Positions 43,533 through 52,620 of a DNA stretch of 64,000 bases are shown one piece after another. Location of the stretch: the NCBI GenBank assembly GCA_029210045.1, contig JARGNX010000004.1, positions 51,443-115,442 on the forward strand, written 5' to 3'. The stretch is from Coxiellaceae bacterium (GTDB lineage Bacteria > Pseudomonadota > Gammaproteobacteria > Coxiellales > Coxiellaceae). The stretch's first letter is position 1. Every line of letters starts with the position of its first letter. The notes under the pieces were generated by a model, which was not told the DNA's origin, searched no databases, and saw nothing but the letters and a program-made list of their open reading frames with translations. The position numbers and the translations under genes were made by a program.

Positions 43533-44383
43533 AGACTGTGTGGACATTGGTAAAGCGTGAGTGCTGGGAGCAGTATCCTTTATTTTTTAAAGTGCCTTTA
43601 GCGTTAGCGGTTATATTTACGTTGGCGGCTTTTTGTGTGTTGGTGTTGTCGCTGTTTGTGCATGATTCTTCGAGTATGACGTGGCAAACTGACATGTTGT
43701 CACCGAGCTCTACGCGCAGTTATTATTTTATGAGTAGCATGCCATTTATTGTGGTGTTGTGGCTGACGATATTCTATTACTTTACCAGCACATTATATGA
43801 TGATCGGCGTGATCGCAGTGTACTATTTTTCCAGTCGATGCCTGTTTCGCAGTCGCAAACAGTACTGTCTAAAGTATTGGCGGGTGTTGTTGTTGCACCG
43901 CTGTGTGCGTGGGTTGCAATGGTATTAACCCAATTAATTTTGACGATATTCGCCAGCGTGATGTTAGCATTGCACCCGGTGCAACCATGGACGGCGCTTT
44001 GGAATGTTCCAATGATGCTGCAAATGTGGTTCGGTAGCTTGGCGGTGATGATTATACAAGCGCTATGGTTATTGCCATTGTTAGCGTGGTGCATGTTATG
44101 GTCAGCGTATGCTAAGAAGATGCCTGCATTATCAGCCATTGTATCGTTAGTGGTGATTGTTGTTATTGAAGCGATATTGTTGCCGCAACACTACATTGGT
44201 ACATTTATTACTGATCGCTTTAGTTATGCGATGAGAACATGGAATGTATTGCATCTGCAGGCTGGACATAACTATATATTAAGTGATTACGGCTGGAATA
44301 TGTTATTAGGGCTGGTGATAGCATTAATATTGGCAACCGCGGCGGGTAAATTACGTAGCAGTTGTTACGATTTTGATAAGTAG
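43529..44383 (+). CDS. ABC-2 type transporter permease
   Basis: A 284-residue membrane protein with six or so helices (about 22-44, 70-88, 111-140, 155-185, 190-215 and 255-275). A short cytoplasmic start (MKTVWTLVKRECWEQYP) and the DDRRDRSVLFFQSMPVSQSQTVLSK loop after helix 2 are typical of ABC-2 permeases. It forms the export unit with the ATPase encoded just upstream. It is linked to the preceding 52-residue gene by ATGA. Confidence 0.88.
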   Translation: MKTVWTLVKRECWEQYPLFFKVPLALAVIFTLAAFCVLVLSLFVHDSSSMTWQTDMLSPSSTRSYYFMSSMPFIVVLWLTIFYYFTSTLYDDRRDRSVLFFQSMPVSQSQTVLSKVLAGVVVAPLCAWVAMVLTQLILTIFASVMLALHPVQPWTALWNVPMMLQMWFGSLAVMIIQALWLLPLLAWCMLWSAYAKKMPALSAIVSLVVIVVIEAILLPQHYIGTFITDRFSYAMRTWNVLHLQAGHNYILSDYGWNMLLGLVIALILATAAGKLRSSCYDFDK

Positions 44384-44386
44384 ATA

Positions 44387-44482
44387 ATGATGAGTGCAGT
44401 GATGAAGTCAATATTTTCAACAAAAGTAGTATGGTGGCTATTGATATTTATAGCTGTATTACTGTGTATTATGTTAGCCTGA
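44387..44482 (+). CDS. 31-residue single-span membrane peptide
   Basis: A tiny ORF three bases after the permease stop. It starts with tandem ATG codons, and after about a dozen polar or basic residues it has one hydrophobic helix (VVWWLLIFIAVLLCIMLA) reaching to the C-terminus. Position and composition suggest a second small transporter accessory peptide. At this length coding status is uncertain. Confidence 0.5.
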   Translation: MMSAVMKSIFSTKVVWWLLIFIAVLLCIMLA

Positions 44483-44512
44483 TAGATAGGATATAAATGC
44501 CAAGGGATGGCC

Positions 44513-45337
44513 ATGTTAGTACTCGTAATTGAATTTATTTTATTTATCTTCATTGGTAGCCTTTCTGGTTTTTTGTCTGGCATGTTAGGTATTGGTGGCG
44601 GTGTGATTGTTGTGCCAGGGCTGGCATTGGTTTTTAAGTATTTTTCACCCAATATTCCAGCGATCAGTGTAATGCACATGGCGGCGGGAACATCGTTAGC
44701 AGCTATGGTGATTACCGCGTCGGGCTCTACTTACACTCATCAAAAATTACAAGATGTTGATTGGTCGGTCTGGGCGAAGCTTTTGCCGGGTGGTGTGTTG
44801 GGTGCGATTGTTGGCGCTTGGGTGGCGAGTTTATTACCGACGCACGTATTAGCCATTATTTTTGGTGTCGTATTATTATTTATTGCGATTCATATTTATT
44901 GGGATGCACGCCATACTGAGTCTGATTGTCAGGTGCTATCTGTTCGTATTGTGCCTTATGTAACCTATTTATTGGCTGGCGCAACATTTGGAATATTCTC
45001 GGGTTTATTGGGTGTTGGCGGCGGTGTTTTAATTATTCCCTTTATGTTGTTTTTGCATTATCGCATGCATGATGTGGTTGGCACTTCTGCAGCGGTTATA
45101 TTGCCACTATCGGTTGTTGGTGGTATCGCTTTTATTATTACCGGTATGATTAACCATGTGACAGTGCATTATGCTTCTGGCTATGTTTATTGGCCTGCGT
45201 TTGCGGGGGTTGCGATTGGTAGTGTTCTATTTGTATCTTTTGGTACGCGCACAAGCCACCGTGTGAATGTGGCGTTATTAAAGAAGATATTTTCAATATT
45301 ATTGGTGTTCATTGCTATAGAATTGTTTGCTGGGTGA
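44513..45337 (+). CDS. TauE/SafE family anion exporter
   Basis: A 274-residue membrane protein with two similar halves, each holding the family repeat: SGFLSGMLGIGGGVIVVP near residues 18-35 and FGIFSGLLGVGGGVLIIP near 160-177. About eight helices are seen. Members export sulfite, sulfoacetate or related organic anions; the substrate here is unknown. ATG 44507 is in frame too, but AAGGG lies at the correct distance only from ATG 44513. It follows the ABC operon by 30 bases and may be its last gene. Confidence 0.88.
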   Translation: MLVLVIEFILFIFIGSLSGFLSGMLGIGGGVIVVPGLALVFKYFSPNIPAISVMHMAAGTSLAAMVITASGSTYTHQKLQDVDWSVWAKLLPGGVLGAIVGAWVASLLPTHVLAIIFGVVLLFIAIHIYWDARHTESDCQVLSVRIVPYVTYLLAGATFGIFSGLLGVGGGVLIIPFMLFLHYRMHDVVGTSAAVILPLSVVGGIAFIITGMINHVTVHYASGYVYWPAFAGVAIGSVLFVSFGTRTSHRVNVALLKKIFSILLVFIAIELFAG

Positions 45338-45382
45338 CAACATATCTCTCGTTTGATAGGATGGAAATGAGGGAGACGTGGG

Positions 45383-47029
45383 ATGAGAGATATACCTGAA
45401 GACCAAAAGGTACTGCATGAGCCGGATATTAAGCGCCAGCTTAATGCCATGTTTAATGATCCCATGCTTATTCAATTTAATACCTTGCCTTTTGATGAAG
45501 AGATGGATTTTTCTATTTTTGGCGATATGCTAAAGCGTTATTTTGATCAAGACACGTCTGTTGTGGTTGCTACCCCTGAAGATGATTTGCCTTTTGCCAG
45601 GAATGTTCCGTTAACTGAACTAAGCGCATCGCAAGAAGGCTTGTTGCCTACATCGATAGGCTCGTGGTGTGAAATGTTGGTGCCAAAGTTGTCAACGCCA
45701 TTTGTTATCGGTTGGGATATTGCGCATAAGTATGATGATCAAATTGCAGCGATTTGGGATGTGGCGTGTCATCCATCGCCATCAGATGTTGATTTAAGTG
45801 ATTTTGCTAGAAGAGAAAAGTTTTTTTTAGGTGTAATAAATTATACGGGTGAAGCAATTACGCTGGCACGAGAAAGTTTATTGACGAGACACATTGCTGC
45901 ATCGCAGTGTGACGGTGATCAGGCGATGGTTAGGTATAGTAGGAGCCCCGGCGCAGACTGGGTTGATGTTAAGCCTTTGCCGCCAGCACCACAGCTTGAT
46001 CCTCAGCTATTAGTGGATTTACCTTCAGACTTTGAAGCGAGTTATCGCACTGATGTGATTTCAGAAGGCGGTGCAGCAGCGTTCGTGCCTGCTGCAAGGC
46101 CATTGCCGGCTGCAAGGCCAGTGCCGGCTGCAAGGCCAGTGCCGGGGGGGTTGCATGAGGCGCCATTATTGATTTGTCGGCCTGTAGTTGATTCGCCTGT
46201 GCTAGAGACTGAGGGGGAAATAGCCGAAACTAGAGATGATGTAGATGATGAAGATGAGGAGGATTACGTTAACATTAGTATGGTAGTTGATCCACTAAGC
46301 GTTAGTGGGATGACTGCTTCAAGTCTTGCGAGTTTTCCTATGACGATAATGAGTGGTAGCAGCTCTTTTCGAATGCCTCCTTCCTGGGTGAGGGGGGACA
46401 GCAACCCATTTTTTAGTTTGATACTCACTTCTCGGCGTTCAGATGAGTTGGCTCATCGTATATTGGATCGTGTGTCAGGATTTTATTTAGCGGCAACTGG
46501 ATCTTTAGATGTAGCGTTAAAGCAGGCAGATAATATAAAGAAATTCTATACGCGATGGCTTGAGGCTCATAAAATATTTATTAAAACTGGTGCGGAAGCT
46601 GGAGCCATAGGCGCCATTCGAAGTGTGGTGATGGAATGCAGTAAATTGCGGTTAGCGGCAGACCGTTGTGCGTATATTGATGAACGTAAACATTTATTTG
46701 ATACTTTTGATGAAGCAAATAAACACAAGCCTCGCGAACTCTTAATACGTTATATGGAGGAGTACTATGGCCATGCTTGGGCGGTGTTATCCTCAAGAAT
46801 GAAGGGTAGTATTGAGAGATTTATTAAGCAGTTAGAAATTTTAGTGAATCCTGAGGGTAAATTATTGATGGCTGATAAAAACCAAGTAATAGCATGGGCA
46901 GATCAATTTAAACGTGCTTGTAGTGAGGGTTGGTTTGATATGAAGCAACTGAACAGCCTTAGTGCTTTGGCCTCATTGCCTACTGAAGAGCCGCAATCTC
47001 AGTTACCGCGCTATTTTGGTTTGAGATAA
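45383..47029 (+). CDS. Hypothetical 548-residue protein with Ala-Arg-Pro repeats, effector candidate
   Basis: I recognise no domain. The protein is soluble with no signal peptide. The N-terminal 230 residues are mixed alpha/beta. A proline/alanine linker with a six-residue repeat (AARPxP, three copies) lies at about 237-255, followed by an acidic stretch (DVDDEDEED, about 287). A helical C-terminal domain (about 350-530) follows. Linker plus acidic spacer between two domains is common in effectors of intracellular bacteria, but secretion is not shown. A good GGGAG site precedes ATG 45383, and a strong terminator follows. Confidence 0.6.
   Translation: MRDIPEDQKVLHEPDIKRQLNAMFNDPMLIQFNTLPFDEEMDFSIFGDMLKRYFDQDTSVVVATPEDDLPFARNVPLTELSASQEGLLPTSIGSWCEMLVPKLSTPFVIGWDIAHKYDDQIAAIWDVACHPSPSDVDLSDFARREKFFLGVINYTGEAITLARESLLTRHIAASQCDGDQAMVRYSRSPGADWVDVKPLPPAPQLDPQLLVDLPSDFEASYRTDVISEGGAAAFVPAARPLPAARPVPAARPVPGGLHEAPLLICRPVVDSPVLETEGEIAETRDDVDDEDEEDYVNISMVVDPLSVSGMTASSLASFPMTIMSGSSSFRMPPSWVRGDSNPFFSLILTSRRSDELAHRILDRVSGFYLAATGSLDVALKQADNIKKFYTRWLEAHKIFIKTGAEAGAIGAIRSVVMECSKLRLAADRCAYIDERKHLFDTFDEANKHKPRELLIRYMEEYYGHAWAVLSSRMKGSIERFIKQLEILVNPEGKLLMADKNQVIAWADQFKRACSEGWFDMKQLNSLSALASLPTEEPQSQLPRYFGLR
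46091..46144 (+). repeat. 18-bp tandem repeat, three copies
   Basis: Three copies of GCTGCAAGGCCAGTGCCG (first copy with one change, CATTGCC) in frame inside the 548-residue gene. Each encodes AARP[LV]P. A G-run follows directly at 46144-46150. Confidence 0.9.
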
Positions 47030-47030
47030 A

Positions 47031-47060
47031 AAAAAGCCCTGCAGACTAGCAAGGCTTTTT
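47031..47060. terminator. Bidirectional rho-independent terminator
   Basis: AAAAAGCC (47031-47038) pairs with GGCTTTTT (47053-47060); TGC/GCA extends the stem inside. An A-run on one side and a T-run on the other suit termination of both converging genes (548-residue protein and L,D-transpeptidase). Confidence 0.88.
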
Positions 47061-47076
47061 AACAATGGTGGGGCTT

Positions 47077-47724
47077 CTAGGTATAAGGTAGAACCACCAC
47101 TTTGGTTCCATGTTTTAAGAAATAACGGTGTAACCATTGTGCTGCTGGTGTCCTTACACGAATGCAACCGTGGCTACCATTTCTGCTGGAAATATGTGGT
47201 GAGCCATGTATGGCATAGCCTTTATGAAAAAACATGCAATATGGCATTTTAGCACCACCTCTTCCTAAGGGGTATTTGCTTGAGACGCATCCAGGAGTTC
47301 CTTTAGATCGTATGCGGTATGAACCACCTGGGGTACGGCATGGGCGACGTAATTCGGCACACCAATTCGAACCACCGTTAGCAACACCGTAACCGATACG
47401 TTTTCCATAAGCATTGTAGGCTGCCCATTGGCGTAATCGGGGGCTGAACACAAAAACGCGTTCACCCAAACGATGATTTACACTTGAAGGTAAGTGATAA
47501 AATAATTGTCGATGACTGACATAACGCTTCTTTTTACCATTAGCAGCAACCTGCATATGAGTATCTGAAGAAGCGTGAACTTGATTGAGTAGTTTTTCTG
47601 TAATTTGATAACAGCTTTTAACATCCGTGCACTGCTGCAGCAAGTCCATGCGATCATTAGCATTTGCTGAAAAACTCCAGGTTAATAAGCCACCGGTTAA
47701 GATAGCCGCTGCGGTCCACTTCAT
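47077..47724 (-). CDS. L,D-transpeptidase (YkuD domain)
   Basis: A 215-residue exported enzyme that makes 3-3 peptidoglycan cross-links or attaches proteins to the cell wall. A signal peptide covers about the first 22 residues (ANA-ND). The YkuD catalytic motif HGSPHISSRNGSHGCIR ends the domain, with C187 as nucleophile and the upstream HGSPH histidine. The N-terminal part after the leader is about 50 residues of unknown fold. The gene is monocistronic and well separated from its neighbours. Confidence 0.92.
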   Translation of the reverse strand: MKWTAAAILTGGLLTWSFSANANDRMDLLQQCTDVKSCYQITEKLLNQVHASSDTHMQVAANGKKKRYVSHRQLFYHLPSSVNHRLGERVFVFSPRLRQWAAYNAYGKRIGYGVANGGSNWCAELRRPCRTPGGSYRIRSKGTPGCVSSKYPLGRGGAKMPYCMFFHKGYAIHGSPHISSRNGSHGCIRVRTPAAQWLHRYFLKHGTKVVVLPYT

Positions 47725-47956
47725 TACTTTCTCCTTCCTACCTGACTAGGACGACAGATAGGTCTGTTTACTTCGCCTAGTACAAAAATTTACATGGATG
47801 TAACTATAGTACAGGCCTTCTTCTATGCAAAAAATACACAATTATTCGTCATCATTATTTTGTTCGAGTTTACACGCGTCACATTGACTAATTAAATGCC
47901 TGTTGCTGCTGCTTGATCACAGCGTTATACTGAAAACTGGAGTGGGAGAAATCAAT

Positions 47957-50308
47957 ATGTCTAGACCAGGTGCATGGAGCGACCGACGTTCGCTTAGCCT
48001 TCCTAATTTGCTTGAGTGTTTTGGTTCATCGGTAGAATTTATCTCGTTATTGCAGGGCGATCAGTTGCTATTGCTGACAGATACTACTGAGGAGCTTTGT
48101 CCGACGGATCCTGATCCGCGCGCTGACTATCCTTCCGGTTGGATGATGCCAGCAACACAACGAGCCAGTGATTTTAATGCACGACATGGTACGCAAGTGC
48201 ATGCAAAGTCTGTACGTTTTACGATGACAGAAGTCAGTGACCTGATTGATCGGGTATTGGTTGAGCCAAAGGCGCTTTTTTTTCTTAATGCATTATATGC
48301 AGATTTAAAATTTCATAGTCAACAGCAAGATAATTATATTGCATTGGTTCGTCGTCAAGTGGCTCAAGTGATAGGGCGCGATGTAGACAAGTGGATAGCA
48401 TTACAAGATCATATTTTGACTCTGCATCCTGAGGCTGTTGTTGTTGTATTGGCGTTACTGCCTGAAATGCAATCGACACTGCCTGCTGAGCATTATACGG
48501 AATTAGTGCGTCAAACCTTTGAAAGTGGTGATGTGATGCGCCAGCTGTTGGGCTTATGGCCGCGTGTTTCACCGCTATTAGACGCGGGTGGCTGCTTTCA
48601 GGCGATGCGTTATTATTATGCCAGTGGCAATGCTGCATTGCCCACAGAAATGTTAACGCTAGCTTCTAGTCTATGGAATGATGTATCGCATATTGAATAC
48701 CTTTCGACGATTCTTTTTGAGGCATGTGAGCATGGTGATGCTGCAGCCATTGAGATGATTTTAAGGTTGCCATTTAAGCATTTGGTGGCTGCTATTAATT
48801 TGCGTCAGTGTTCAAGTGATCCAGTTGATAAAAGCCCAGGTGATTTGCTGTTGCATAAAATGATTGTGGCACAATCAGCAGCGGGCCCTACATTTGATGA
48901 TGAGCTGATTCGTCAAGTGTTAATCCTAACGGATAATGCTTCATTGCGTTGTGCTGAGAAATACAGTGCCGACACCTTTCAAGCTAGCCCTTTGATGTTG
49001 GCATGTGCAAACAATAGAACGAATCTTATGTCAATGCTATTAATGCGCCCTGAGGTGTTGGCTCATCTTAACGATCAAGATGATCGTGGTAATACCGCTT
49101 TGCATTATGTGGCTTTAGGCAGTAGCGTGTTAGCGCAAAGTTTATTATTTAATGCGCATATGGAGCGAGGCAATGCGCTGAAGTTACATCTGCCAAACCG
49201 TTATGGCGAAACCGCATTGCACTTGTTGTGTAAGGGTGGTGATGCTGAGATGTTGAAGTTTATGTTATTTAATTTTTCAGCGGCTGCAACTGGTGCGGCG
49301 AAAAGAGTAAAGGATAAAAGCGGTAATTTACCTATTGCTTATTTGCCGGCAGGAGCAGCGTCTCGAACGTTATTAGAAACATCTGATTTGGCTCGGTATC
49401 GTATAGATGCGGCGATGAGACGTAGTGAGGCGCCATCATCAACCGCTGAGGCCGCACCGTATTTGTCGGCACCTAAGGGTGAAAAAAGAAAAGAGATTTA
49501 TCAAGCGGTAAAGATGTTATTTTCACAATGGCAGGGTGGCGATGGTGTAATCGACTGGTTGTGGTGGAGTCGTCGCACGCGTTGGACTCATGATAGCCCT
49601 GAAGTGCGTCGTTTGATTTACGCTGCCTGTGAAGATATATACCAGGCAACTTCTAAGTGGGAAATTGAAGCTATTATCGGCAGTTTGCATGATCAAACCT
49701 TATTGATGGATGATGGGGTTGAGCGTAGTGTTATACGCTCTGATACGGTAAAAGATTTACAGTTGCGTGTAGGGGTATCGCACAATATTCCTGTATCGGG
49801 TTTAGCCTGGGTGTTACAAATATTTTGGTGGCCATTGCGAGCTGATTCAGCACCCGATGCAGTATCACCCTTTGCTATCGTGGCAGTGCCAGCGGCTCGT
49901 CGTCAATTTGCGATGCGCGTGTTAATGCAAATGCCGGTTGCTCACGCGGTTGCTGTGCCGCCATTGATGGGTGATGACGGTGATCTAAATCCAAAAGAAA
50001 TGGCGTTTGGTGATGATGCCGCTATCTTAGCATGGAATGCGCCGACTGCTCCGGCGTCTGCTGCAGTGCCCCCGCCGTCTCGAGCTGTGGTGGGATATCC
50101 GCGTTTAATGTCTGCGGTTCCTACTGCTCCCGCTTTTGACCGTTTGCCACAGGATCCATCTGTTCTGCTGCCGCCGCCGCCGACAGCCCCGACAGCGCCG
50201 ACAATGGACCCAGCTGATACGTTAGCTAATGATCATGCTTCATTACAAGGGCACACTTCGCCTCAACTACAAGATAATGATTTGGATCCAGTGGTTTTAA
50301 AACAATAA
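47957..50308 (+). CDS. Ankyrin-repeat protein, effector candidate
   Basis: A 783-residue soluble protein. The frame opens at 47903, but ATG 47957 with GGGAG nine bases before is the likely start. Residues about 330-480 hold at least three ankyrin repeats (SPLMLACANNRTNLMSMLL; NTALHYVALG; ETALHLLCKGGDAEMLKFML). The N-terminal 300 residues are helical with no known domain. The C-terminal 110 residues are very rich in Pro and Ala (PTAPASAAVPPPS, PPPPTAPTAPT). This tail and the ankyrins suggest protein binding, perhaps inside a host. Confidence 0.8.
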   Translation: MSRPGAWSDRRSLSLPNLLECFGSSVEFISLLQGDQLLLLTDTTEELCPTDPDPRADYPSGWMMPATQRASDFNARHGTQVHAKSVRFTMTEVSDLIDRVLVEPKALFFLNALYADLKFHSQQQDNYIALVRRQVAQVIGRDVDKWIALQDHILTLHPEAVVVVLALLPEMQSTLPAEHYTELVRQTFESGDVMRQLLGLWPRVSPLLDAGGCFQAMRYYYASGNAALPTEMLTLASSLWNDVSHIEYLSTILFEACEHGDAAAIEMILRLPFKHLVAAINLRQCSSDPVDKSPGDLLLHKMIVAQSAAGPTFDDELIRQVLILTDNASLRCAEKYSADTFQASPLMLACANNRTNLMSMLLMRPEVLAHLNDQDDRGNTALHYVALGSSVLAQSLLFNAHMERGNALKLHLPNRYGETALHLLCKGGDAEMLKFMLFNFSAAATGAAKRVKDKSGNLPIAYLPAGAASRTLLETSDLARYRIDAAMRRSEAPSSTAEAAPYLSAPKGEKRKEIYQAVKMLFSQWQGGDGVIDWLWWSRRTRWTHDSPEVRRLIYAACEDIYQATSKWEIEAIIGSLHDQTLLMDDGVERSVIRSDTVKDLQLRVGVSHNIPVSGLAWVLQIFWWPLRADSAPDAVSPFAIVAVPAARRQFAMRVLMQMPVAHAVAVPPLMGDDGDLNPKEMAFGDDAAILAWNAPTAPASAAVPPPSRAVVGYPRLMSAVPTAPAFDRLPQDPSVLLPPPPTAPTAPTMDPADTLANDHASLQGHTSPQLQDNDLDPVVLKQ

Positions 50309-50409
50309 CTTTAATTGAAAGAGTACAGGCGGCTTGTCAACTGATGTTGTGTGCAAAATTAGTTGCTGTGCTGCAAGGTGATAAAGTGTTTCGCCAGTAA
50401 GGAGACACT

Positions 50410-51309
50410 ATGCCAACAAATACCTATCAAAGAACATTCGATGAGCTGGATGAAGCTAAATATATCGGCGCTAATGCGGCGCGCCACAGTGGTCATGCGG
50501 CGATAGAATTTGCAAAGTATGCTTACCTAATATTTTTGTTTTATCACACGCATCAAATTCGCAGTGTGACGCATTACCATGCAAAAAATTGGGTATCGTT
50601 TATCGCTATTGCAAATCTGTTGCCATTAACATTGTCTCACGTGAGCGAAAAGTCATATCAATTGTATCGCAACAGTGAGCGCCATCATGAGTGGGGCTTA
50701 CATCTTAGTGCCTCACTAACAAATTCAATAGCGTTAGTGGCTTATCGGTATTTATCCAAGTGGGGAATGTTGGGCCATATAGCGGCGAATGTATTTATCA
50801 TTGCCAGTGCTATGTCATTTAGCAAGGTGGGTTATCAACCCTTGCATACGGAAGAAAATGTTTCCAGTGCAGATCAGGTGTCGAGCATTGCGCGCTATAA
50901 GCAGCGTCATGGTGCATTTAAATGTAATCTGAGTGTGTTGAATTTATTGTCAACTGTGTGGCCGTTAGCTATTGATTATTGTGCACATCATGCCGGCCAT
51001 AATTATAAAATGAAGGTGGCGACCTATTCATTATTAGCTTCTGCGATGTGCTTTTATGCAATTAATGTGTTTAGTGGTATCAAATTGCAGGGGGACGTTA
51101 GTAAGTTTTCGAAATTACTTGAGGAGCAGGATCAAGAGGGTTACGAAGGCACGAGAGTAGTTGCCGATCAACCCAATAGTTTGCGTGCGCGTTTACTGCC
51201 GCCCTTTAGTCATTCTGCTGTTGTAGCAGGTCAAGCAGCTCAACAGGAATTGCTTGATAGGGAGTATGATGAAGCGGAGCAGGGTAAAAGGCGGGTTAGT
51301 CTTGGCTAG
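50410..51309 (+). CDS. Hypothetical multi-pass membrane protein
   Basis: A 299-residue protein with five or six hydrophobic segments (about 35-50, 60-78, 100-117, 121-138, 175-195 and 212-232), several of them rich in His and Tyr. A polar, acidic C-terminal tail of about 65 residues follows. I recognise no family. It lies 101 bases after the ankyrin gene on the same strand, with a strong AAGGAG site, so it may be co-expressed with it. It converges on smpB. Confidence 0.62.
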   Translation: MPTNTYQRTFDELDEAKYIGANAARHSGHAAIEFAKYAYLIFLFYHTHQIRSVTHYHAKNWVSFIAIANLLPLTLSHVSEKSYQLYRNSERHHEWGLHLSASLTNSIALVAYRYLSKWGMLGHIAANVFIIASAMSFSKVGYQPLHTEENVSSADQVSSIARYKQRHGAFKCNLSVLNLLSTVWPLAIDYCAHHAGHNYKMKVATYSLLASAMCFYAINVFSGIKLQGDVSKFSKLLEEQDQEGYEGTRVVADQPNSLRARLLPPFSHSAVVAGQAAQQELLDREYDEAEQGKRRVSLG

Positions 51310-51317
51310 TTAACTTT

Positions 51318-51803
51318 TTAGCCGCGTTTTAGTAGGCGTCCTTTTTCACGTGCCCAATCAGCTTGTTTGGATGATTCGCGTTTATCGTGTTGTTGTTTAC
51401 CTTTGGCCAAACCGATTTCAAGTTTTACGCGATTACGTGTCCAGTGCAGATTGACAGGAACCACGGTATAACCTTTACGGCTAACGGCGGCTTGTAATTT
51501 ATCCAGTTCGCGTTCGTGCAGCAATAACTTGCGTGTGCGAATGGGGTCTGGGGTGATATGTGTTGAAGCTGTTTTCAATGGCGAGAAGTGTGCGCCGATT
51601 AACCAGGCTTCGCCATGCTTAAGGATCACATAGCTTTCTTTGAGCTGAGCACGACCATCGCGCAAGCTTTTGACTTCCCAGCCTTCGAGTACGAGGCCGG
51701 CTTCAAACTTTTGCTCGATAAAAAAATCGTGGCGCGCCTTGCGATTATCGGCGATAATGCGCTCAGTTTTTGCCTTCTTTGAGTTTTTCGACTGTTTGCT
51801 CAT
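51318..51803 (-). CDS. smpB: SsrA-binding protein
   Basis: The 161-residue partner of tmRNA in trans-translation. The OB-fold core shows [20 protein letters not shown] (about 19-38), the [19 protein letters not shown] block, HxxPLKTAS-like residues and the [12 protein letters not shown] segment. The C-terminal Lys/Arg tail ([20 protein letters not shown]), which mimics the codon-anticodon stem, is intact. It is divergent from ratA, the usual gammaproteobacterial arrangement. Confidence 0.97.
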   Translation of the reverse strand: MSKQSKNSKKAKTERIIADNRKARHDFFIEQKFEAGLVLEGWEVKSLRDGRAQLKESYVILKHGEAWLIGAHFSPLKTASTHITPDPIRTRKLLLHERELDKLQAAVSRKGYTVVPVNLHWTRNRVKLEIGLAKGKQQHDKRESSKQADWAREKGRLLKRG

Positions 51804-51843
51804 AGTGGGCGATATATTAACACGTTTTTAGGTGGATGATAGC

Positions 51844-52281
51844 GTGCAGCGTGTAAAAAAAATGGCAGTGGTGCCGTATACCGACAAGCAACTGTTTGAT
51901 TTGGTGAATAATGTTCAGGACTATCCAGAGTTCTTGCCATTTTGTGCCAAAAGCCAGGTGGTTAGCCAAGATGATACACATTTGTGTGCTTGTTTAACTT
52001 TTGCTAAGGGTGGGATCGAGAAATCCTTTACTACACGTAATACGTTGACGCCTTACGAGCACATGGAAGTCAATTTGGTGGATGGTCCATTTAAGCATAT
52101 GGAAGGTTTTTGGAAGTTTATTGCTTTAGCGGATGGTCATTGCCGAATAGAATTTGAGCTTGATTATGAATTCAATTCACGTATGTTGAGCTTGGTATTT
52201 GGTCCGCTGTTTAATCAAGTAGCTAGCACGTTGGTTGATACATTCGTTAAGCGCGCGGATGTTATTTATGCTAAAGATTAG
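51844..52281 (+). CDS. ratA: RatA/START-domain ribosome-association toxin homologue
   Basis: A 145-residue START-like (polyketide cyclase/Coq10) protein. It has VVPYTDKQLFDLVNNVQDYPEFLPFC at about 8-33 and later DGPFKHMEGFWKF. In E. coli the homologue inhibits 70S formation; in mitochondria Coq10 binds ubiquinone. GTG 51832 is an in-frame alternative; GTG 51844, with GGTGG about eight bases before, gives the usual length. It overlaps rnfH by 14 bases. Confidence 0.9.
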   Translation: MQRVKKMAVVPYTDKQLFDLVNNVQDYPEFLPFCAKSQVVSQDDTHLCACLTFAKGGIEKSFTTRNTLTPYEHMEVNLVDGPFKHMEGFWKFIALADGHCRIEFELDYEFNSRMLSLVFGPLFNQVASTLVDTFVKRADVIYAKD

Positions 52282-52558
52282 TGTGATCTATGCCACTTCG
52301 ACGGAACAAGTAGAGATTCCCTTAGAAGTTGAAGCCAATTGCAATGTAGCGATAGCTATTCGACGTTCTGGTATTTTAGAACGTTTCCCGCAATTAGAAT
52401 TAGCCTCCCTGTCATTGGGTATTTTCAGTCAAGCTGCTAAGCTCGATGACAGTTTACATGATGGCGATCGTATTGAAATTTATCGGCCATTAGAAATTGA
52501 CCCAAAACAGGCGCGTCTTTTACGTGCGGCGCGTGCTAAAAAAAAGCACGGCAGTTAA
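52268..52558 (+). CDS. rnfH: RnfH family ubiquitin-like protein
   Basis: A 96-residue beta-grasp protein of the RnfH/UPF0125 family, normally paired with ratA. ISVIYATSTEQVEIPLEV (about 4-21), GIFSQAAKLDDSLHDGDRIEIYRPL (about 50-74) and a final basic tail (ARLLRAARAKKK) match the family. The open frame reaches back to 52235, but ATG 52268 inside the ratA end is the conserved start. Confidence 0.92.
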   Translation: MLKISVIYATSTEQVEIPLEVEANCNVAIAIRRSGILERFPQLELASLSLGIFSQAAKLDDSLHDGDRIEIYRPLEIDPKQARLLRAARAKKKHGS

Positions 52559-52620
52559 GTTTATTCTTAAGAAATAATTGGTCTGAACGTTGGTGGACGA
52601 TAGCGGTGGGCGTGGTGGCA

